DNA of 18,913 nucleotides, from the NCBI GenBank assembly GCA_050485785.1, contig JBJHCA010000068.1, positions 1-18,913 on the forward strand, read 5' to 3'. The notes below the pieces were generated by a model that worked only from the letters and a program-made list of their open reading frames with translations, ran no database searches and had not been told where the DNA came from. The translations under genes were made by a program, and so were the position numbers. Shown here in pieces: positions 1 through 8,303 of the stretch; position 1 is the stretch's first letter, and every line of letters begins with the position of its first letter. The stretch is from JBJHCA01 sp050485785. GTDB lineage: Bacteria; Bacteroidota; Bacteroidia; Chitinophagales; Saprospiraceae.

Positions 1-2
1 TG

Positions 3-1601
3 GTTACCGTTATCGATCAGTTTGCTCTGATTTGCGAAGATGAAATCATCATGGATGCGCTAAGCGGCAGTTGCGAAGCCCATGTCAAACTCAATAATCC
101 CGCCGTGAGTGGTGGTAACCCACCCTTTACTATTGTCAACAACATTACCGGAAACACCACTGTACCTTCAGGTTTCTTCCCTGTGGGTACTACCCCAGTG
201 ATCTTTACCGGTACTGATGCTTTGGGGGAGGTGGCCGTCTGTACCTTGCTGGTGACCATTCTGGATGCCGAACCACCGGTTATCTCCTGTCCTCAGGATG
301 TATCCATCGATGTATTGCAGGGGACACTGTTTACCGATGTGGAGTTGGACGATGCCATTGCCACGGACCTCTGCGACCCAGATGTTGTCATTTCCAACAG
401 CTTTAATGCCGGGGGTGCCAATGCTTCAGGGCTCTATCCTCCGGGGATTACCCCTATTGTATTCATGGCCTCCGATGTCTCCGGAAACACTGCAACATGC
501 ACCACAACGGTCAACATCGTGGAAATCCCGCCACTGGCTATTGAGTGTCCGGACGATATCACCCTGGACTGTGCTACAGACCTGACTGACCTCAACCTGA
601 CCGGTGCTCCGGTGATCAGCGGATTTGGGGCTGACAGTGCCGGCTTTGTGTTTACCGATGACCTTTTCACTCCTGTGGCTGCCTGCCCGCAGCAGTTTGA
701 GGTAAGCAGAACCTTTACCGCTTCCGAACCCGGTGGTCAGATTGCCGGATGTGTCCAGATCATCACCACCGAAGATACACAAGCTCCTGTGGTTGCTTCC
801 ATGCCCGGAACAGTTTCCATGGCCGGTGCTCCCTCATACACCTTTACCGGTTTTGAGATCATCAACATGGCGGCCAGTAGTGATAACTGCGGCGATATTC
901 AAGTCGTTTCCGTGAGCCCCGAATCCATTGAACAGGTGGAAGGCTGCACCACCATCACATTAACCGCAGTGGTGAGTGACGGCTGCGGCAATACTGTGGA
1001 GATCAACAACGAAGTACTTGTGAGTGCCGGAACCGGCGATGTGGACGACGCTACCATAGGCCTGAACATCATTGGAAACACCCTGCAGGCAGAACCCTGT
1101 ATCGGCTTATTTGAACTGGAGGTCAGTGGTCAGCCTACCACGCAAAATGACCGGCAACAGGTTATCTATCAAGAGGTTTGCGGCAACTTTGAAATCATCA
1201 CCAAAATCGATGACCTTGAAGGACCGGGTTGGGCAGGACTGTTTGTGCGCGATAACCTCAGCCCGGGAAGCCCGAAAATGATCAGCAAAATACAGATGAG
1301 CACTACTTTCCGCAGAGAGCGAAGGGATGTGCAAGGAGGGTCACAGGCCAGCCTGATGCTCACCATTCCCGAATCCCATACATGGCTTAGAATGACCCGC
1401 AACGGCGACAACTTCCAGCACTTCACTTCAGCAGACGGAGTTAACTGGGTGCTCAGAAACAGCGGTTTCCAGATTCAGGCACCATGCATCCTTACCGGCG
1501 TGTTTGTGGAAAACCTGATACCACAATCCAAAACCCCGACATTCAGCCTGACCCCAATCCTCACCAGGGCATTGTTCATACAAACATCCATAACACAGTA
1601 A
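3..1601 (+). CDS. HYR-repeat secreted/surface protein, C-terminal part (5' end outside window)
   Basis: The frame is open from the first bases of the window, so the start lies upstream; about 532 codons are visible. The protein contains hyalin-repeat (HYR) type immunoglobulin-like modules. They show as recurring D-x-x-P-P/A-P-x-(I/V)-x-C-P blocks and closing G-N-T-A-T-C type strands, with about three to four modules in roughly the first 340 codons. The last ~180 codons are different: a beta-rich segment with WAGLFVRD, KMISKIQMST and HTWLRMTRNG, resembling the concanavalin-like/DUF1349-type domain found at the end of large Bacteroidota surface proteins. HYR modules are thought to act in adhesion or as spacers. 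No clear type IX secretion C-terminal domain is present in this frame. After the motif FVENLIP the tail becomes low in family resemblance, so the annotated C-terminus may be frame-shifted or degenerate. A strong terminator follows 29 nt downstream. Confidence 0.85.
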   Translation, partial: VTVIDQFALICEDEIIMDALSGSCEAHVKLNNPAVSGGNPPFTIVNNITGNTTVPSGFFPVGTTPVIFTGTDALGEVAVCTLLVTILDAEPPVISCPQDVSIDVLQGTLFTDVELDDAIATDLCDPDVVISNSFNAGGANASGLYPPGITPIVFMASDVSGNTATCTTTVNIVEIPPLAIECPDDITLDCATDLTDLNLTGAPVISGFGADSAGFVFTDDLFTPVAACPQQFEVSRTFTASEPGGQIAGCVQIITTEDTQAPVVASMPGTVSMAGAPSYTFTGFEIINMAASSDNCGDIQVVSVSPESIEQVEGCTTITLTAVVSDGCGNTVEINNEVLVSAGTGDVDDATIGLNIIGNTLQAEPCIGLFELEVSGQPTTQNDRQQVIYQEVCGNFEIITKIDDLEGPGWAGLFVRDNLSPGSPKMISKIQMSTTFRRERRDVQGGSQASLMLTIPESHTWLRMTRNGDNFQHFTSADGVNWVLRNSGFQIQAPCILTGVFVENLIPQSKTPTFSLTPILTRALFIQTSITQ

Positions 1602-1629
1602 AACCCAAAAATCCATTCTGTTTATCCGG

Positions 1630-1662
1630 GCCGGAGTTGTGTAAATGACTCCGGCTTTTTTT
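1630..1662 (+). terminator. Rho-independent terminator of the HYR gene
   Basis: A perfect 8-bp stem GCCGGAGT (1630-1637) / ACTCCGGC (1648-1655) with a 10-nt loop is followed directly by seven T residues (1656-1662). It lies just downstream of the HYR-protein stop codon and in its orientation. Confidence 0.93.
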
Positions 1663-1847
1663 ACTTCCCATGCGGGTCACATTTAAAAGCTTACCAACCG
1701 CTACCTTGAGGCAACCCGGCAACAACAAAGAGGTATCAATAAAAAACCTCCCCAAAATGGCCACAACATCAAACCCAAAGTATGCAAAGCAGGAAACCCG
1801 TAAACATTTAGCGGGAATGCAGCGTAAAGAAGGTTTGGATATTCGCT

Positions 1848-1855
1848 TAACTTTG
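1848..1855 (+). promoter_or_regulatory. Bacteroidota-type -7 promoter element (TAACTTTG)
   Basis: TAACTTTG matches the Bacteroidota -7 consensus TAnnTTTG exactly. Transcription would start about 7 nt downstream, near 1862, leaving a leader of about 20 nt before the ATG at 1882. No TTG is seen at the expected -33 spacing. The element overlaps a GTG at 1855 that could otherwise be read as the start of the downstream gene, so it argues for the ATG at 1882. Confidence 0.5.
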
Positions 1856-1881
1856 TGCGCTTATCTACCACTACCTTGCTC

Positions 1882-2778
1882 ATGGCTATTGACATTGAAC
1901 AAATTCCCTATCAGCGCATTGATTTTACCCGCTATGATGCCTGTATTGCAGAGTCCGTACAACCCATGATGAATGCGGCCTCATGGTATCTTGACCTGGT
2001 AACGGATAGCAATTGGGAAGTGCTGGTATATCGCGATTACGAGGCGGTGATGCCAATTCCGTTAGGCCGGTCCAGAAAATCCTGGTTCAGGCAAACCGTG
2101 ATACAACCGCCATTCTGCCAGCAGCTGGGCATGTTTACCAATCATCCTTCAGCAGAATTGACGGCCGCTTTTATGCAAAGATTGCTGCGCTTGAAGCCCA
2201 TGAGTTACCAGTGGAATCACAGCAATCTTGCATTTTTGGAAAATAGCAACCCGGCTGTAAAAACGCGGATGAACTTAGTATTGCCGTTGGATACCGAATA
2301 CGAGGACATCGTAAAAGCATACTCCGCACATCATCTGCGGCATATCCGAAAAGCATCGCGCAATGGGCTGAGTTACCGGCTGACCGGCAATTCAGAGGGC
2401 ATTGAACAACTGATCCGCCTCAAAGCTTCCGCAGCCGGATATAAACTGGGCCGGAAACTGACAAGCTTGCTAAGGAAAGTAATGACACACAGCATTGAAA
2501 ACGACATGGGATTTGTGACGCTGGTGAGCAGGGGTAGTGAAACGCAGGCAGCAGCCTTTTTTCTGAAGAGTTTTAATCGCATCATTTATCAAATGGCATG
2601 CCGTAGCGAGGATGCAGGCCGGGCAGGAGCAGCGCATTATCTGATACACAATGTAATCCATGGTTTTGCCGGCACGGGAGGCGTGCTTGATTTTGAAGGC
2701 TCGGAAATACCAGGTGTGGCCAGGTTTTTCCACGGATTTGGAGCCATTCCACAGCCCTATCCGGCAATTGTCCCCTAA
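1882..2778 (+). CDS. FemAB/GNAT-like acyltransferase
   Basis: A protein of 298 residues. The N-terminal part has a hydrophobic pattern (NWEVLVYRDYEAVMPIPLG), a middle part with HLRHIRKASRNGL resembles the helix of FemAB/BioF2-like acyltransferases, and the C-terminal half has the GNAT-like strand-helix order (GFVTLVSRGSETQAAAFFLK, then YLIHNVIHGF). It ends with LDFEGSEIPGVARFFHGFGA, a D-F-E-G-S-x-x-P-G-(V/I)-x-x-F-x-x-x-(F/Y)-G block that I associate with this family in Bacteroidota. The substrate cannot be told from sequence; aminoacyl or acyl transfer is the general family role. I chose the ATG at 1882 over the upstream GTG at 1855 because a -7 promoter element overlaps the GTG. A broken GNAT-like gene follows 10 nt downstream, so the two probably formed an operon. 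Confidence 0.75.
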   Translation: MAIDIEQIPYQRIDFTRYDACIAESVQPMMNAASWYLDLVTDSNWEVLVYRDYEAVMPIPLGRSRKSWFRQTVIQPPFCQQLGMFTNHPSAELTAAFMQRLLRLKPMSYQWNHSNLAFLENSNPAVKTRMNLVLPLDTEYEDIVKAYSAHHLRHIRKASRNGLSYRLTGNSEGIEQLIRLKASAAGYKLGRKLTSLLRKVMTHSIENDMGFVTLVSRGSETQAAAFFLKSFNRIIYQMACRSEDAGRAGAAHYLIHNVIHGFAGTGGVLDFEGSEIPGVARFFHGFGAIPQPYPAIVP

Positions 2779-2788
2779 GCTGCAAATC

Positions 2789-3749
2789 ATGGCTTATTCA
2801 ATACAACGTATCCGACTGAATGAACTGCAGGATTATGCTGCCTCACATTCCGCATCCCCGGATCCGGTGAAACCCATATCCCGGCTCAGGGTTCAATCGT
2901 ATTTAGCCAATCCCAATGCCCGCCCCGATGACATAGTGCTTTACACCATTTTCATTGACGGACGCATTGCAGCATTCCGAACACTATAGGCTGATAAGCT
3001 GGCCAAATTGCACCGGTTTAGCTGGTTAAGCGATAACTGGGTTGACCCTGCAAGGAAAAAGGTACTACCTGCGCAGCGATTTGACGCGTATTGTAAAATT
3101 CAGGTTTCCGGCCCTTGCCTTCTGCAGCCCGGTTACCCAATTCATAGATTTTGCCGTCAATCTTGTGCACGATCAGCGGAAAGCCGGATTAGCCAATAAT
3201 GAACTTGAAGGTTGGATCCCTTTGCAGGAGCAGGATGTTAATGATGATACATGGCTTTTTGTGGGCCTGCACCGCAAAGAAGCACTGTTCCGCAGCAGGC
3301 CTGAAGAATTTCAGTGGGTGTTGAACCACACCTGGGTCAGCCATAGCCCCGAGTATGCCGAAGAACAAAAAAAATACCCCTTCAGTCTGTATATTCCCGA
3401 TTTCAGGCGATACTCAGCGGTGTACCGCATCAGTCGGAATGAGATAAAAGCTATGGTAATCCTTTAACTGCGAAGAGGCCGGATGGATGTTCCCTACTGT
3501 TTTGCCGATGAGGGCTATGAATCAGAAGTGGCAAAACTGATTGACCACAAGGCCACAGCCTGGAAAGCATCGGTATTAAGCGTTTACCACCCTCTTTTAC
3601 TCACTGCTTTAGACCGGATGAGACCAAAAAGTATCTATACAAAACCTGCAGTACACGGGATTTTACTGCACAAAAACCTGTTGGCCCTGGCAGCTGCCGG
3701 CTCAGCGCCGAAAATCCAGTTTGGCGAAGGAGATGCCGTGTTTGTATGA
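2789..3749 (+). pseudogene. GNAT-like acetyltransferase, disrupted by two stops and a frameshift
   Basis: An ATG at 2789 opens a reading frame (MAYSIQRIRLNELQDY) that stops at a TAG (2987-2989), but the same frame continues with A-D-K-L-A-K and F-S-W-L-S-D-N-W-V-D-P to about 3050. Homology-like sequence then moves to the next frame (LQGKRYYLRSDLT, about 3045 on), runs to a TAA at 3465-3467, and continues in that same frame to 3749, ending in GEGDAVFV. Joined, the pieces give one protein of about 320 residues with GNAT-like features (IFIDGRIAAFRTL early; WVDP..QGK, like a GNAT acetyl-CoA binding turn). Three independent lesions make a decayed gene more likely than sequencing error, although errors are possible. 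An alternative is that 3483-3749 is a separate small gene. It lies 10 nt after the preceding acyltransferase gene and converges on the transketolase gene. Confidence 0.7.
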
Positions 3750-3753
3750 AGTT

Positions 3754-4713
3754 CTAGGCTTTTCTGACCAACACTTTTCTGACGGCTTCCACGATATTGG
3801 AACTGTCGAGGCCGTATTTTACGAGCAAATCATCCGGCGTTCCGCTCTCTCCAAAGCTGTCGTTCACGGCTACCATTTCAATAGCTGTCGGCATTTTGCG
3901 GCTCAACAGTGATGCGACTGATTCCCCCAGTCCTCCCGCTATTTGGTGCTCCTCGGCAGTAACCACAGCACGTGTTTTGGCAGCGGTTGTTAAAATGGCT
4001 TCCTCATCCAGGGGCTTTATGGTGTGAATATTGATGAGCCCGGCACTGATGCCGACCGTTTTCAAAATCTCCACTGCCTCCACGGCCTTCCATACCAGAT
4101 GGCCGGTGGCAACAATCACTACATCACTGCCGTCAATCAGATGCAAAGCCTTACCGATCTCAAAAGGCATTCCCTCCGTGAACACAGGCCATGAAGGACG
4201 ACCAAACCTCAGGTATACCGGACCTTCATGGTCAGCAATGGCGATAGTGGCTAGCCTTGTTTGCTCATAATCGCAGGGATTGATCACAGTAAATCCGGGC
4301 AACATTTTCATCATCCCCATATCCTCAAGTATTTGGTGGGTAGCACCGTCTTCACCCAGGGTAACCCCGGCATGGGAAGCACAAACCTTAACGTTCTTGT
4401 GGGAGTAAGCAATGGACTGCCTGATCTGATCATAAACCCGGCCGGTAGAGAAATTGGCAAAAGTGCCTGTGTAAGGAATCTTACCGCCGGTGGCCAGCCC
4501 CGCAGCAATGCCCATCATATTGGCCTCGGCTACGCCCACCTGGAAAAAACGTTCGGGCCATGTATCGATGAATTTGTTCATTTTGAGCGATCCGGCCAGA
4601 TCGGCACACAAAGCCACTACCCGGTCATTGGTTTGAGCAACCTGATACAACCCATCGCCAAAGCCGTCGCGGGTGGCTTTTTTACCGTTAACTGTTATTG
4701 TTCTGTTCTGCAT
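3754..4713 (-). CDS. Transketolase, C-terminal subunit
   Basis: A protein of 319 residues covering the pyrimidine-binding and C-terminal domains of transketolase, which transfers two-carbon ketol units in the non-oxidative pentose phosphate pathway. The catalytic glutamate is in FFQVGVAEANMMGIAAGLA (about E63). The cofactor-pocket segment GTFANFSTGRVYDQIRQSIAY and the phosphate-binding-type segment SHAGVTLGEDGATHQ follow. The C-terminal domain is a Rossmann-like fold (VVIVATGHLVWKAVEAVEIL, then VTAEEHQIAGGLGESVA). It starts one nucleotide after the stop of the N-terminal subunit gene, so translation is probably coupled and the two chains form one enzyme. Split transketolases of this form are common in Bacteroidota. 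A 1-deoxyxylulose-5-phosphate synthase origin is less likely because the gene pairs with a transketolase-type N subunit. Confidence 0.93.
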   Translation of the reverse strand: MQNRTITVNGKKATRDGFGDGLYQVAQTNDRVVALCADLAGSLKMNKFIDTWPERFFQVGVAEANMMGIAAGLATGGKIPYTGTFANFSTGRVYDQIRQSIAYSHKNVKVCASHAGVTLGEDGATHQILEDMGMMKMLPGFTVINPCDYEQTRLATIAIADHEGPVYLRFGRPSWPVFTEGMPFEIGKALHLIDGSDVVIVATGHLVWKAVEAVEILKTVGISAGLINIHTIKPLDEEAILTTAAKTRAVVTAEEHQIAGGLGESVASLLSRKMPTAIEMVAVNDSFGESGTPDDLLVKYGLDSSNIVEAVRKVLVRKA

Positions 4714-4714
4714 T

Positions 4715-5584
4715 TCAGGAAGCTTTGTATGGGTAAGGATAATCGCCCAGTGTTTCTTCGAGCTGACTCAGGGCTATTTCGGTTTCTTCTTTGTTGGGGG
4801 CCACACCGTGCCATTTGTGACTACCTTCCATAAAATCCACGCCATAACCCATTTCTGTTTTCATCAAAATCACTACAGGTTTGCCTTTCCCGCATTGTTG
4901 TCTGGCTTCATCCACGGTATTGATCACTTCTTCCATGTGATTGCCGTTCATTTGGAGGGTATGCCAGCCAAAGGCACGCCATTTGGCAGGAAGGTCACCC
5001 AGGCTGATCACTTCGTCATTGGGGCCGTCAATTTGCTGTCCGTTCCAGTCAACAATGGCAATCAGGTTGTCCACCTGATGATGGGCGGCAAACATGACCG
5101 CTTCCCAAATCTGCCCTTCCTGCAGCTCGCCGTCTCCGGTGAGGACGTAGGTAAAGTGTTCATCACCATTGAGTTTTTTAGACAAGGCCATGCCGATGGC
5201 TGCAGAAAGCCCCTGCCCCAGTGATCCGGATGCAATGCGCACACCGGGTAAGCCTTCATGGGTAGCCGGGTGTCCCTGAAGGCGACTGTTGATTTTTCTG
5301 AAGGTAGCCAGCTCGGCAATGTCAAAATAACCGCTTCGGGCCAGCACACTGTACCACACCGGAGAAATGTGACCATTGGACAGAAAAAACACGTCTTCCT
5401 GCTCGCCTTTCATGTTGAATGAAGTATCGTGTTTCAGTATGTGGAAATACAGTGCCACGAACAACTCAGTACAGCCCAGCGAGCCGCCGGGATGGCCTGA
5501 AGATGCAAAATGCGTTTGCCTGATGATATCCCTTCTTACCTGGGATGCCATTTTTTTTAGATATGAAATATCTGGTTTGGACAT
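4715..5584 (-). CDS. Transketolase, N-terminal (TPP-binding) subunit
   Basis: A protein of 289 residues corresponding to the thiamine-diphosphate pyrophosphate-binding domain of transketolase. Visible motifs are SSGHPGGSLGCTEL (substrate/TPP histidine at about H31), FLSNGHISP (about H72), GSLGQGL at 120-126, and the TPP/metal motif GDGELQEGQIWEA (about 150-162) with the distal Asn in IVDWNGQQID (about N181). It works as a heterodimer half with the product of the next gene, one nucleotide downstream. It lies 56 nt downstream of eno, with no clear terminator or -7 promoter element between them, so it may be read from the carA-eno transcript. The ATG at 5584 gives the expected N-terminus. Confidence 0.93.
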   Translation of the reverse strand: MSKPDISYLKKMASQVRRDIIRQTHFASSGHPGGSLGCTELFVALYFHILKHDTSFNMKGEQEDVFFLSNGHISPVWYSVLARSGYFDIAELATFRKINSRLQGHPATHEGLPGVRIASGSLGQGLSAAIGMALSKKLNGDEHFTYVLTGDGELQEGQIWEAVMFAAHHQVDNLIAIVDWNGQQIDGPNDEVISLGDLPAKWRAFGWHTLQMNGNHMEEVINTVDEARQQCGKGKPVVILMKTEMGYGVDFMEGSHKWHGVAPNKEETEIALSQLEETLGDYPYPYKAS

Positions 5585-5640
5585 GCAATGAAAATTTGTG
5601 ATTCAATAATCGCCGCTTAACCGGTTATGGGTTCAGGTTA

Positions 5641-6927
5641 TCAGAACGGAAGCAGGTCGGTGCCAGGGTAGTATGAAGTGGTGTCCAGTGCTTCTTCAAT
5701 TCTGAGTAACTGGTTGTACTTGGCAATGCGGTCGGTGCGTGAGGCCGAACCCGTTTTGATCTGCCCTGCATTCACCGCCACGGCCAGGTCAGCGATAAAC
5801 GTATCCTCCGTTTCGCCGGATCGGTGGCTGATGACCGTGGTGTACCCTGCTCTGTGCGCCATGGTAATGGTATCCAGGGTTTCGGTGAGCGTGCCAATTT
5901 GATTGACCTTGATCAGAATACTGTTGCCGGCACCTTCTGTGATGCCTTTTACCAGTCTGCCGGAATTGGTCACAAAAAGATCATCCCCCACAAGCTGAAC
6001 TTTATGCCCCATTTCGGCGGTCAGTTTGATCCAGCCCTCCCAGTCATCCTCATACAGGCCGTCTTCGATGGAGAATACCGGGTATTGATCAGCCAGGGAA
6101 GCGTAGAATGCGACCAAATCATCGGCGGATTTTTTTCCTTCTCCTGATTTTTTCAGGTTGTAAATACCGGCCTTAGTGTCGTAAAACTCACTGGCGGCAG
6201 CATCCAGTGCCAGCCAGATGTCTTCGCCGGGGGTGTATCCGGCTTTCTGTATGGCTTCCATAATGAGGTCCAGGGCTTCGGTATGGGATTTGACTTGAGG
6301 GGCAAAGCCACCTTCGTCGCCTACGTTGGTAGACAGGCCGCGTTTTTTGAGTACTGACCTGAGGTGGTGGAAAACTTCGGTACCCATTTGCAGGCCTTCC
6401 GCAAAGCTAGAGGCGCTCAGCGGCATCACCATAAATTCCTGGATATCGAGATTGTTATCGGCATGTGCGCCGCCATTGATGATATTCATCATGGGGACGG
6501 GCATGATATGGGCGTTAACGCCGCCGATGTAGCGGTATAAGGGCATGCCGGCAAACTGGGCTGCAGCCCGGGCTACGGCCAGAGATACGCCCAGTATGGC
6601 ATTGGCGCCCAGTCTGGATTTGTTTTCGGTACCGTCAAGCTGGCAGAGCAGGTTATCGATGTAGGCCTGTTCCTCAACCGGAGCGCCAAACAATGCTTCC
6701 TGAATTTCACCTTCCACATGCATGCAGGCATCGTGAACGCCTTTGCCCAGGTAGTAATCGCTATCGTTATCGCGCAATTCCACGGCTTCGTAAATACCGG
6801 TTGAAGCACCGGAAGGCACTGAAGCGCGTCCTACAATTCCGCTTTCCGTTTCCACTTCCACTTCAATGGTGGGGTTACCGCGACTGTCCAGTATTTGCCG
6901 TGCGCGGATATCCGTAATGTCACTCAT
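5641..6927 (-). CDS. eno: Enolase (phosphopyruvate hydratase)
   Basis: A full-length 428-residue enolase, which interconverts 2-phosphoglycerate and phosphoenolpyruvate in glycolysis. The N-terminal domain begins IRARQILDSRGNPTIEVEV and has the mobile loop VPSGASTGIYEAVELRD. Catalytic and metal residues are all present: H155 (GGAHADN), E205 (GDEGGFAP), D242, E288 (FSIEDG), D315 (LVGDD), K340 (signature ILIKVNQIGTLTET), the H368-R369-S370 phosphate-binding triad and K391. It ends in two stop codons in a row (TGA TAA). It sits 14 nt after carA on the same strand and is probably cotranscribed with it. Confidence 0.98.
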   Translation of the reverse strand: MSDITDIRARQILDSRGNPTIEVEVETESGIVGRASVPSGASTGIYEAVELRDNDSDYYLGKGVHDACMHVEGEIQEALFGAPVEEQAYIDNLLCQLDGTENKSRLGANAILGVSLAVARAAAQFAGMPLYRYIGGVNAHIMPVPMMNIINGGAHADNNLDIQEFMVMPLSASSFAEGLQMGTEVFHHLRSVLKKRGLSTNVGDEGGFAPQVKSHTEALDLIMEAIQKAGYTPGEDIWLALDAAASEFYDTKAGIYNLKKSGEGKKSADDLVAFYASLADQYPVFSIEDGLYEDDWEGWIKLTAEMGHKVQLVGDDLFVTNSGRLVKGITEGAGNSILIKVNQIGTLTETLDTITMAHRAGYTTVISHRSGETEDTFIADLAVAVNAGQIKTGSASRTDRIAKYNQLLRIEEALDTTSYYPGTDLLPF

Positions 6928-6941
6928 AGTGCCTTTAGTTT

Positions 6942-8063
6942 TTAGTTGGGTAAAAAGAGGTGTTTGTGTTCGCTGATCATGGCAATGAAATCGTCGAACA
7001 AATATCTGGAATCATGAGGGCCGGGTGAAGCTTCGGGGTGATATTGCACCGAGAAAGCCGGCTTGCCCTTCAGACGTATTCCTTCAATGGTATCGTCATT
7101 CAGGTTGATATGTGTTATTTCCACCTTGTCGGCGTTTTGCCTGATGGCTTCAGGGTCGACACAGAATCCATGGTTTTGGCTGGTGATCTCGCTCTTGCCC
7201 CGGATGATATTCTGCACGGGGTGATTGATGCCCCGGTGACCGTGCTTCATTTTGTATGTGGGCAGGCCAATAGCCCTGGCCAGCAACTGATGACCCAGGC
7301 AAATGCCAAAAACGGGTATGCCTGATTCCAGCATCTGCTGAATGGGTTGAATGGCGTAATCCATGGCAGCCGGATCGCCGGGGCCGTTGCTCAACATGAT
7401 ACCATCGGGATTGAATGCCATGATCTCATCAAATCCGGCGGTAGCCGGAAAAACTTTGAGATAACAGCCGCGACGCACCAGGCTGTGCATAATGTTTTGC
7501 TTGACCCCGTAATCCATGAGGGCTATGCGATACTGCGCGGCGGCATCGCCCCGCAGGTAAGCCGAGGGTGTAGTTACCCGGCTGGCCAGCTCCAGTGATG
7601 CCATGGATGGCACGGCAGCCAACTGCTGACTGAGCAGATCGAGGTCGTCGGTGGCTGTGCTGATAATGGCATTCATGGCGCCTTTATTGCGAATATGCAG
7701 CACCAGGGCGCGGGTATCCACGGAATGGACTACTACCAGCTTATGTTGCTCGCACCATGACTGAATATCGCGGGAAGCTTTGCTTCGGCTGAAAGGGATG
7801 GTGAAATTGCGGCAAACCAGGCCTGAAATCTGAGCATGAGCCGATTCCATTTCAATATCGTGTGTACCGTAATTGCCAATGTGGGCATTGGTCATCACCA
7901 TGATCTGACCAAAATAGGAGGGGTCGGTAAAAATTTCCTGATAGCCGGTCATACCTGTGTTGAAGCAAATTTCGCCGGTTACCGTGCCGCTCACTCCACC
8001 TGCCCTGCCTCTGAATACCGTGCCGTCTTCGAGAAGCAGAACAGCGTTTTGGTGGTCATTCAT
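6942..8063 (-). CDS. carA: Carbamoyl-phosphate synthase small (glutaminase) subunit
   Basis: A 373-residue protein with the two-domain structure of CarA. The N-terminal CPSase_sm_chain domain includes LLLEDGTVFRGRAGG, GEICFNTGMTGYQEIFTDPSY and NYGT. The C-terminal class I glutamine amidotransferase domain has GIMLSNGPGDP, the nucleophile elbow GICLGHQLLA (C255) and the His/Glu of QYHPEASPGPHDS (H342, E344). It releases ammonia from glutamine for carbamoyl phosphate synthesis in arginine and pyrimidine pathways. The large subunit (carB) is not adjacent; the genes downstream are eno and transketolase, so partnership must occur in trans. A -7 promoter element about 33 nt upstream supports the chosen ATG. 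Confidence 0.97.
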   Translation of the reverse strand: MNDHQNAVLLLEDGTVFRGRAGGVSGTVTGEICFNTGMTGYQEIFTDPSYFGQIMVMTNAHIGNYGTHDIEMESAHAQISGLVCRNFTIPFSRSKASRDIQSWCEQHKLVVVHSVDTRALVLHIRNKGAMNAIISTATDDLDLLSQQLAAVPSMASLELASRVTTPSAYLRGDAAAQYRIALMDYGVKQNIMHSLVRRGCYLKVFPATAGFDEIMAFNPDGIMLSNGPGDPAAMDYAIQPIQQMLESGIPVFGICLGHQLLARAIGLPTYKMKHGHRGINHPVQNIIRGKSEITSQNHGFCVDPEAIRQNADKVEITHINLNDDTIEGIRLKGKPAFSVQYHPEASPGPHDSRYLFDDFIAMISEHKHLFLPN

Positions 8064-8095
8064 TTCCTATATACTTTCGTGCAATAATGGTGCGG

Positions 8096-8103
8096 CAAAA
8101 GTA
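8096..8103 (-). promoter_or_regulatory. Bacteroidota-type -7 promoter element upstream of carA
   Basis: On the minus strand the sequence reads TACTTTTG, an exact match to TAnnTTTG. It would place the transcription start near 8089 and give a leader of about 26 nt for carA. No convincing -33 TTG is seen at the usual distance. Confidence 0.5.
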
Positions 8104-8303
8104 AGAAAGTTTGGCGATTTGGACGGGTAAACTGCGGAAAGCGCAGTAATAATTATTGCCAGTAAAAACGAGGGTTACACCCGGTTTGGCCGAAGGCCGG
8201 TGGCAAGGTTAAACAACAAGCGAATTCCTATACCGTTGCTGAATCAGCAACCCACAAAAAGATATCCAAAATAAAAAAAACACTTCACTCATACTACTCT
8301 ACC
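8104..8303. other. Intergenic region with three small inverted repeats
   Basis: No gene is seen between carA and the secreted-protein gene. There are three short inverted repeats: ACTGCG/CGCAGT (8131-8147, 5-nt loop), GGCC/GGCC (8188-8198, loop GAA) and GTTGCTG/CAGCAAC (8235-8251, loop AAT). None is followed directly by a T run on either strand, so I do not call a terminator, although the 8235-8251 hairpin lies 53 nt past the stop of the minus-strand gene. Confidence 0.5.

Noticed and set aside
2470..2790. Minus-strand open frames opposite the acyltransferase gene
   Set aside because: They overlap a supported coding region on the other strand and show no domain features.
4261..4833. Plus-strand open frames of 190, 183 and 132 codons opposite the transketolase and RluA genes
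   Set aside because: They are antisense shadows of well-supported genes and have no family resemblance.
8131..8251. Terminators between carA and the secreted-protein gene
   Set aside because: The inverted repeats are short and none is followed by a T run on the relevant strand.
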